Source of the DNA: Burkholderiaceae bacterium
Lineage (GTDB): Bacteria > Pseudomonadota > Gammaproteobacteria > Burkholderiales > Burkholderiaceae_E
Direction of reading: 5' to 3'
Assembly (NCBI GenBank): GCA_027493945.1
Contig: JAOSJU010000001.1
Location: 2,910,484 to 2,974,483, forward strand
Length of the DNA stretch: 64,000 bases
In this document: one piece after another, positions 58,498 to 64,000 of the stretch
How positions within the stretch are numbered: position 1 is the stretch's first letter
Layout: each line of letters begins with the position of its first letter
The notes under the pieces: generated by a model
Database searches by the model: none
Told to the model about the DNA's origin: nothing
Seen by the model: the letters and a program-made list of their open reading frames with translations, nothing else
Translations under genes and position numbers: made by a program

Positions 58498-58917
58498 ATG
58501 CACAGGACCCTCCTGCAGCCGAAAGGCTGGGCAGCGCCGCGCGGGTATGTGAACGGCATCGCCGCGCGCGGTACCGTGGTGTCGATCGCCGGACAGGTCG
58601 GCTGGAACGAGCAGTGCCGGTTCGAAACCGACGACTTCGTCGGCCAGGTGCGCCAGGCGCTCGCAAATGTGCGGGCGGTGCTGGCCGAGGCCGGCGGCGG
58701 CCCCGAGCACATCGTCAGGATGACCTGGTACCTGACCGACCGGCGCGACTACCTCGACGCAGGCAAGCCGCTGGGCGCCGCATGGCGCGAGTTCATGACC
58801 GACGCCGAAGGCACGGTGCACTACCCGGCGATGACCGCGGTGCAGGTGGTCGCGCTGATGGAAGAGCGCGCGAAGATCGAGATCGAGGCCACCGCGGTGG
58901 TGCCGGTGCCGATGTAG
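58498..58917 (+). CDS. RidA/YjgF-family enamine deaminase
   Basis: A 139-residue protein from the ATG at 58498, with GGAG upstream. Family motifs: GIAARGTVVSIAGQVGWNEQ, then DFVGQVRQALANVRAVLAEA, HIVRMTWYLTDRRDYLDAGK and HYPAMTAVQVVALMEERAKI. The usual RidA arginine of the C-terminal motif is not evident; here the end is EIEATAVVPVPM. RidA-like proteins often sit beside aromatic-CoA monooxygenase genes, as here in divergent orientation, and may remove reactive imine intermediates. Confidence 0.85.
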   Translation: MHRTLLQPKGWAAPRGYVNGIAARGTVVSIAGQVGWNEQCRFETDDFVGQVRQALANVRAVLAEAGGGPEHIVRMTWYLTDRRDYLDAGKPLGAAWREFMTDAEGTVHYPAMTAVQVVALMEERAKIEIEATAVVPVPM

Positions 58918-58921
58918 GCGG

Positions 58922-59835
58922 CTACTGGACGAGCGGCGTGTCGGCGGCGTCGAGATCGACGCCTTCGAGCGTCGCCTGCGCCGCGAGCAGCCTCAGGTAC
59001 TGGCGCAGCGCGGTGGTCCAGGCCTGCTGGCGCAACGCGAGCGCCACCGCGCCGCGCACCGTCTCGTAGGGCTGCGTGAGCCCGGGCTCGCGCGCCAGCA
59101 CCTCCACCACGTGCAGGCCGAATCGGCTTCGCACCAGCCGCGCCAGCACGCCGACCACCGGCTGCCCGAACAGCTCGCGCGCGAACTCGGGCGCGCAGTC
59201 GGCGGCGCGCAGCCATCCGAGCGCGCCGCCCGCGGCGCCGCTGGGGCAGTTCGACCACTCGCGCGCTGCAGCGGCGAACGCGTCGTCGTCCTCGCCGAGT
59301 CCACCGTCTGGCCCCGCCGCGTCGTCGCCGGCGCTACCTCCGTCGTGGCATCGCAGCTTCAGCAGCAGCTGCTCCGCACGCGGCAGCAGCGCATTGACGT
59401 CGACGCCGGGCGTGACCGCGAACAGGACGTGGCGCGCGAGCACCCGCTCGCCGCTCGCGTAACGCGCCGGGTTCGCGGCATGGTGCCTGCGGCAATCCTC
59501 GTCGGAGGGCTCGGGCACGCGCAGTTCGCGCTCGAAAGCAGCGCCTCGATCGCCGCCGCCGCCGCTTCGCTCGTCACGCCGTCGTCGCTGGCCGCGTCGT
59601 CGGACGCGAGCAGGCCGGCGCGCTGCGCCTGCTGCCGCAGCAACTCGGTGCAGGCTCGCCGGCGCAGCTCCGCGGCATCGAGCGGCGCGCCGAGGGCATG
59701 CAGCGCGACGCCGTCGACCCGCGCGACGCCCTCGGCCCGTGCCGTGCCTGCGTCCTGCCCGATGCCCTCGTTTCGCGCCGCGCCATTCGCGGCCGAAGGG
59801 GCCGCCGCCTGCCTGTGAAGCTCCACGATCGCCAT
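58922..59835 (-). CDS. Parvulin-type (PpiC/NifM-like) peptidyl-prolyl isomerase (frame break)
   Basis: About 304 residues. The N-terminal part from the ATG at 59835 (MAIVELHRQAAAPSAANGAA, then LRRRACTELLRQQAQRAGLL) is in one frame; near 59535 one base is missing and ELRVPEPSDEDCRRHHAANP continues. The rotamase domain has ERVLARHVLFAVTPGVDVNA, PSGAAGGALGWLRAADCAPE and SRFGLHVVEVLAREPG. It has no signal peptide. It is the last gene of the narGHJI operon, where such isomerases are often found and are thought to help maturation of the nitrate reductase. Confidence 0.8.
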
Positions 59836-59888
59836 CTGCCGACCTCCCGTTGTCGAACTCGCCAGCGCGCGCCGCGTGCCCGCGACGC

Positions 59889-60626
59889 TCAGGCGCCACC
59901 CATCCGGCGCGCCGCCGGCCGGTCGTGGCCCGGCGGCAGGTTCAGCCTGCGCGCGCGCACCAGCTGGTACGGGCGGAACAGGTAGGCGAGCGACGCGAAT
60001 CCGCTCCAGACGTGCACCAGCCGCGTGAACGGGAAGACGAGGAACACCGTCATGCCGAGCACCATGTGCAGCTTGAACACCGGGTTCGCGCCGACCATCA
60101 GTTCGGCGGCGCCGGGGCGGAACGTGACGATGCGCTGCGCCCAATCGGCGAGCACCAGCATCATGCTGCCGTCCGGGTGCTGGCCCGACAGCGGGATGGT
60201 CGCCAGCCCCAGCACGAGCTGCGCCCAGAACAGCCACAGCAGCATCAGGTCGCTCGGCCCGGAGATTGCGCGGATCCGCGCATCGCTCATGCGCCGGTAC
60301 AGCAGCAGCGTAAGCCCCACCAGCCCCAGCACGCCGGCAATGCCGCCCGACACCATCGCCAGCACCTGCTTGGCGCCGGCGCCGATGAACGGCTCGTAAA
60401 CGAAGTGCGGGGTGAGCATCCCGACAAAATGCCCGAAGAACAGGAACAGCACGCCGATGTGGAACAGGTTGCTGCCCCAGCGCAGCTGCCCGGCGCGCAG
60501 CAGCTGCGAGGAGTCGCTCTTCCAGGTGTACTGGTCGCGGTCGAAGCGGATCAGGCTGCCGACGAAGAACACCGTCAGGCAGACGTACGGGTAGATCGCG
60601 AAGAAGAAGGTGTTCATGAAGTTCAT
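59889..60626 (-). CDS. narI: Respiratory nitrate reductase gamma subunit
   Basis: A 245-residue membrane cytochrome b that takes electrons from quinol. From the ATG at 60626: MNFMNTFFFAIYPYVCLTVF. Haem-ligand histidines appear in SNLFHIGVLFLFFGHFVGML and KLHMVLGMTVFLVFPFTRLV plus HVWSG. Five membrane helices can be counted. Its start overlaps the narJ stop by four bases. It anchors NarGH to the cytoplasmic membrane face. Confidence 0.95.
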   Translation of the reverse strand: MNFMNTFFFAIYPYVCLTVFFVGSLIRFDRDQYTWKSDSSQLLRAGQLRWGSNLFHIGVLFLFFGHFVGMLTPHFVYEPFIGAGAKQVLAMVSGGIAGVLGLVGLTLLLYRRMSDARIRAISGPSDLMLLWLFWAQLVLGLATIPLSGQHPDGSMMLVLADWAQRIVTFRPGAAELMVGANPVFKLHMVLGMTVFLVFPFTRLVHVWSGFASLAYLFRPYQLVRARRLNLPPGHDRPAARRMGGA

Positions 60627-61333
60627 CGCCGGACTCCCTGGCGAAACGGCGCGGCGAAGGGGCGCGCGCCACGGTCGGTTCCCGCGCCCGGCGTTCTGGG
60701 CACGAGATGGATCGGTTGCGCGCCGTCGGGGCGCGCCTGGCCGCGGGTCGAGCAACCGTCGAAAGCGGGCGGCTCGGCCCAGGCCTCGTCGATCGGCTCG
60801 TCGGGCGGCAGCGTCACGTGGCGCACGCGCTCGCCGGCCAGTTCGAGCACCGCGGCGAGCACCGCCGCATGGCGGCTGCGCCGCGCCGCGAGCGCCTCGT
60901 GCAGTGCGTTGAGCACCTGCGACATCTCGGCCAGGAACTCGCGCGCCACCTTCGGCGGCTGCGTCGACGCGAACTCGAGCGCCACCGGAAGGTAATCGGG
61001 CAGCTGGCCCGGGGCGAGCCGCAGGCCGGCGCTCTCGTAGGTGGCGAGCAGATCGATCATCGCCTGCCCGCGCTCGCGCGAGTCGCCGTGCACGTGCTCG
61101 AACAGCAGCAGCGAGGTCGACCGTCCCCGGTCGAAGCACTCGACGTAATTCGCCTCGACTTCGTAGGGCTCGCGGTCGCGCAGTTCGGCGACGAGCGCCG
61201 CGAGCCCTTCGCGGGTCGCGGCGCCGAGCGTGCGGTCGGCGGCGAGGAATTCGCCCAGCTGCGGCAGCAGCTCGCGCAGGCGGGCGTCCGGGTAGCCGAG
61301 CAGCAGCGCCAGCGCGCGGCAGGTGTCGTTCAT
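60623..61333 (-). CDS. narJ: Nitrate reductase molybdenum cofactor assembly chaperone
   Basis: A 236-residue dedicated chaperone for NarG maturation. MNDTCRALALLLGYPDARLR opens the all-helical TorD/DmsD-like fold; YVECFDRGRSTSLLLFEHVH is the conserved core, followed by ESAGLRLAPGQLPDYLPVAL. The C-terminal tail is rich in Arg and Pro. It lies between narH and narI with a four-base overlap on narI. Confidence 0.95.
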   Translation of the reverse strand: MNDTCRALALLLGYPDARLRELLPQLGEFLAADRTLGAATREGLAALVAELRDREPYEVEANYVECFDRGRSTSLLLFEHVHGDSRERGQAMIDLLATYESAGLRLAPGQLPDYLPVALEFASTQPPKVAREFLAEMSQVLNALHEALAARRSRHAAVLAAVLELAGERVRHVTLPPDEPIDEAWAEPPAFDGCSTRGQARPDGAQPIHLVPRTPGAGTDRGARPFAAPFRQGVRR

Positions 61334-61344
61334 GGCGCACTCCT

Positions 61345-62868
61345 TCACAGCGTGGCCTCGAGCGGGATCGTGCGCTTCTTGCCGGCGCCGAACAGGCTGG
61401 TTGGGGTGGAACCGTCCGAGCAGCCGTTGCCGAACGAGAAGCCGCAGCCGCCGCGCACGTCGAACGCGTTCTCCGCGTATTCGCGATGCGCGGTCGGGAT
61501 CACGAAACGGTCTTCGTAGTTCGCGATCGCCATCACCTGGTACATCTTCGCGACCTGCGCGGGCGTGAGCCCGACCTGCTGCAGCACCGCCGGGTTCTCG
61601 CGGCCCTCGACGTGGCGGTCGCGCTGGTACGCGCGCATCGCCAGCATCCGCTCCAGCGCGTTCACGACCGGCTCGGTGTCGCCCGCGGTGAGCAGGTTCG
61701 CCAGGTAGCGGATCGGGATGCGCAGCTGCTCGACGTCCGGGATCTCGCCGTTCACGCCGATTTCGCCGGCATTGGCCGCGGCCGAGATCGGCGACAGCGG
61801 CGGCACGTACCAGACCATCGGCAGCGTGCGGTACTCGGGGTGCAGCGGCAGCGCCACCTTCCAGTCGACCGCCATCCGGTAGACCGGGCTGTTGCGCGCG
61901 GCGTCGAGCCACGCCTCGGGCACCCCGTCGGCGCGCGCCTGCGCGATCACCGCCGGGTCGTGCGGGTCGAGGAACAGGTCGAGCTGCGCCTGGTACAGGT
62001 CGCGGTCGTGCTCGACGCTAGCGGCCGCCTCGATGCGGTCGGCGTCGTACAGCAGCACGCCGAGGTAGCGGATACGGCCCACGCAGGTCTCCGAGCAGAC
62101 GGTGGGCTGCCCGGCCTCGATGCGCGGATAGCAGAAGATGCACTTCTCGGCCTTGCCGGTCTGCCAGTTGTAGTAGATCTTCTTGTACGGGCAACCCGAC
62201 ACGCACATGCGCCAGCCGCGGCACTTGTCCTGGTCGATCAGCACGATGCCGTCTTCCTCGCGCTTGTAGATCGACCCCGACGGGCACGAGGCGACACAGG
62301 CCGGGTTCAGGCAGTGCTCGCACAGCCCGGGCAGGTACATCATGAAGGTGTTCTCGAACTGCCCGTAGATCTCCTTCTGCACCTGGTCGAAATTGCGGTC
62401 CTTCGAGCGCTTCGCGAACTCGCCGCCGAGGATCTCCTCCCAGTTCGGTCCCCACTCGATCTTCTGCATCCGCTCGCCGGTGATGAGGCTCCTCGGCCGC
62501 GCCGTCGGCGGTGCCGTCATCTCGGGCGCCGACTGCAGGTGGTCGTAGTCGAAGGTGAACGGCTCGTAGTAGTCGTCAATCTGCGGCAGGTCGGGGTTCG
62601 CGAAGATGCGCATCAGCAGCTGCCACTTGCCGCCCTGGCGCGGGCGGATCGAGCCGTCCGCGCGGCGCACCCAGCCGCCGTTCCAGCGGTCCTGGTTCTC
62701 CCACTCCTTCGGATAGCCGATGCCGGGCTTGGTCTCGACGTTGTTGAACCACGCGTACTCCATGCCGGCGCGGTTGGTCCAGACGTTCTTGCAGGTGACC
62801 GAGCAGGTGTGGCAGCCGATGCACTTGTCCAGGTTCAGCACCATGCCGATCTGCGCGCGGATTCTCAT
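61345..62868 (-). CDS. narH: Nitrate reductase beta subunit (Fe-S)
   Basis: A 507-residue electron-transfer subunit with four iron-sulfur clusters. Cysteine motifs are CIGCHTCSVTC near residue 16, CEHCLNPACVASCP, CRGWRMCVSGCP and CIFCYPRIEAGQPTVCSETC. A tryptophan replaces one cysteine in CRGWRMC, the hallmark of the [3Fe-4S] cluster of NarH. It reads MRIRAQIGMVLNLDKCIGCH from the ATG at 62868, which overlaps the narG stop by four bases. Intact. Confidence 0.97.
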   Translation of the reverse strand: MRIRAQIGMVLNLDKCIGCHTCSVTCKNVWTNRAGMEYAWFNNVETKPGIGYPKEWENQDRWNGGWVRRADGSIRPRQGGKWQLLMRIFANPDLPQIDDYYEPFTFDYDHLQSAPEMTAPPTARPRSLITGERMQKIEWGPNWEEILGGEFAKRSKDRNFDQVQKEIYGQFENTFMMYLPGLCEHCLNPACVASCPSGSIYKREEDGIVLIDQDKCRGWRMCVSGCPYKKIYYNWQTGKAEKCIFCYPRIEAGQPTVCSETCVGRIRYLGVLLYDADRIEAAASVEHDRDLYQAQLDLFLDPHDPAVIAQARADGVPEAWLDAARNSPVYRMAVDWKVALPLHPEYRTLPMVWYVPPLSPISAAANAGEIGVNGEIPDVEQLRIPIRYLANLLTAGDTEPVVNALERMLAMRAYQRDRHVEGRENPAVLQQVGLTPAQVAKMYQVMAIANYEDRFVIPTAHREYAENAFDVRGGCGFSFGNGCSDGSTPTSLFGAGKKRTIPLEATL

Positions 62869-64000
62869 GGGTGTTCTCCGGGAGTCGTGCCCGCCGGCTC
62901 GTCGAGCCAGTCGACCTTCGCCATCTTGCGCACCACCACGAACTCGTCGCGGTTGGTGCCGATGGTGCCGTAGTAGTTGAAGCCGTAGCTGTACTGCGCG
63001 TAGCCGCCGATCATGTGCGTGGGCTTGAGCACCACGCGCGTCACCGAGTTGTGGATGCCGCCGCGCGTCCCGGTGATCTCCGAGCCGGGCGTGTTGATGG
63101 TCTTCTCCTGCGCGTGATACATCATCACCATGCCGGGCTTGACCCGCTGGCTCACCACCGCGCGCGCCGCGATCGCGCCGTTGGCGTTGAAGAGCTCCAC
63201 CCAGTCGTTGTCGACGATGCCGGCGCTGCGCGCGTCGTCCTCCGAGAGCCAGATCACCGGCCCGCCCCGGTTCAGCGTGAGCATGATCAGGTTGTCGGTG
63301 TAGGTGGAGTGGATGCCCCACTTCTGGTGCGGCGTGATGAAGTTCAGCGCGATCTCCGGGTTGCCGTTGGGCTTGCGGCCCATCACCACGCCCACCGCCT
63401 TCAGGTCGACCGGCGGCCGGTAGCTGGCGAAGCCCTCGCCGAACTCGCGCATCCAGGCGTGGTCCTGGTAGAACTGCTGGCGCCCGGACAGCGTGCGCCA
63501 CGGGATCAGCTCGTGCACGTTGGTGTAGCCGGCGTTGTACGAGACCTTCTCGCTCTCCAGCCCCGACCAGGTCGGCGACGAGATGATCTTGCGCGGCTGC
63601 GCCTGGATGTCGCGGAAGCGGATCTTCTCGTCTTCGCGGTGCAACGCCAGGTGCGCATGCTCGCGGCCCGTGATCTTCGACAGCGCCTCCCAGGCCTTCA
63701 CCGCCACCTGCCCGTTGGTTTCGGGGGCCAGCATCATCACGGTCTCGGCCGCGTCGATGTCGGTGACGATGCGCGGCAGGCCCTGCGTGGCGCCCGGCTC
63801 GGCGACCGCGCCGTTCAGCTCGGCGAGCGCGCGCACCTCGTCCTCGGTGTTCCACGCGATGCCCTTGCCGCCGTTGCCGATGCGGCTCATCAGCGGACCG
63901 AGCGAGGTGAAGCGGGCGAAGGTGTTCGGATAGTCGCGCTCGACCACCGTGACCTGCGGCGCGGTTCGCCCCGGCTCCAGCTCGCATTCGCCGCGCTTCC
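62865..64000 (-). CDS. narG: Nitrate reductase alpha subunit, C-terminal part
   Basis: The last ~377 residues of the ~1240-residue molybdopterin subunit; the gene continues beyond the right edge. Recognisable stretches are VTVVERDYPNTFARFTSLGP, LSGRQQFYQDHAWMREFGEG, PHQKWGIHSTYTDNLIMLTL, GGPVIWLSEDDARSAGIVDN and TRGGIHNSVTRVVLKPTHMI, GGYAQYSYGFNYYGTIGTNR. It reduces nitrate to nitrite on the cytoplasmic side. Order narGHJI is canonical; the promoter and any NarK/NarXL genes lie outside the window. Confidence 0.95.
   Translation of the reverse strand, partial: KRGECELEPGRTAPQVTVVERDYPNTFARFTSLGPLMSRIGNGGKGIAWNTEDEVRALAELNGAVAEPGATQGLPRIVTDIDAAETVMMLAPETNGQVAVKAWEALSKITGREHAHLALHREDEKIRFRDIQAQPRKIISSPTWSGLESEKVSYNAGYTNVHELIPWRTLSGRQQFYQDHAWMREFGEGFASYRPPVDLKAVGVVMGRKPNGNPEIALNFITPHQKWGIHSTYTDNLIMLTLNRGGPVIWLSEDDARSAGIVDNDWVELFNANGAIAARAVVSQRVKPGMVMMYHAQEKTINTPGSEITGTRGGIHNSVTRVVLKPTHMIGGYAQYSYGFNYYGTIGTNRDEFVVVRKMAKVDWLDEPAGTTPGEHP

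Overview
The window looks like a chromosomal segment of a high-GC betaproteobacterium, most likely Burkholderiales. This rests on dense GC-rich coding, two complete tripartite tricarboxylate (TctC/Bug-TctB-TctA) loci, a CysB-like LysR regulator, the lptFG//pepA-holC-valS neighbourhood, LemA/TPM proteins, a VPLPA-type PEP-CTERM protein and a narGHJI operon. No species can be named from the sequence alone.

Region by region. (1) 1-8.7 kb is an accessory island ending next to a tRNA-Ala gene. It holds arsenic genes (arsM, arsR, both with a one-base frame break), an IS3-type scrap, two broken Doc-type toxin relics in related sequence blocks, an intact parDE-like pair, a MarR regulator with a clear inverted repeat followed by a damaged membrane-protein operon, a serine-recombinase module (DUF2924 protein, recombinase, small partner; a decayed relative of the partner lies at 3.6-3.9 kb) and a higBA-like pair. 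(2) 8.8-18.6 kb is a minus-strand operon: DUF2946 protein, TonB-dependent receptor, ExbB, ExbD, TonB, a secreted and C-terminally membrane-anchored CobN-type chelatase, a MotA/TolQ/ExbB-family protein and a DUF2149 protein. It resembles the hmu (HmuR/HmuS) type of metallo-tetrapyrrole uptake and de-metallation locus. A 278-bp element with perfect 27-bp terminal inverted repeats sits between the receptor and exbB. (3) 18.6-23.3 kb: hydroxyisobutyrate-dehydrogenase-like enzyme, TRAP-type binding protein, CysB-like regulator, GT39-type glycosyltransferase. (4) 23.5-33 kb: lptF/lptG divergent from pepA-holC-hypothetical-valS, then FAH-family hydrolase and ketopantoate-reductase-like enzyme. (5) 33-45.7 kb: tctCBA set 1, a CoA ligase resembling oxalyl-CoA synthetases, a NUDIX protein, alaS, a class III CoA-transferase and tctCBA set 2. 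These suggest uptake and CoA activation of organic acids. (6) 45.7-55.9 kb: PEP-CTERM protein, haloacid dehalogenase, a second hydroxyisobutyrate-dehydrogenase-like enzyme, FKBP, glnS, MBL-fold hydrolase, DUF2237, amidase, lemA with two TPM proteins, msrA. (7) 56-64 kb: an anthraniloyl/salicylyl-CoA monooxygenase-type fusion divergent from a RidA protein, then ppiC and narIJHG, with narG running off the right edge.

A general caution: about 20 single-base frame breaks fall in otherwise well-conserved genes, including indispensable ones (valS, alaS, lptF, lptG). Most sit in or near short G/C runs. Consensus errors are the simplest explanation, so genes outside the island are annotated as single loci spanning the break, while genuine relics in the island are marked as pseudogenes.
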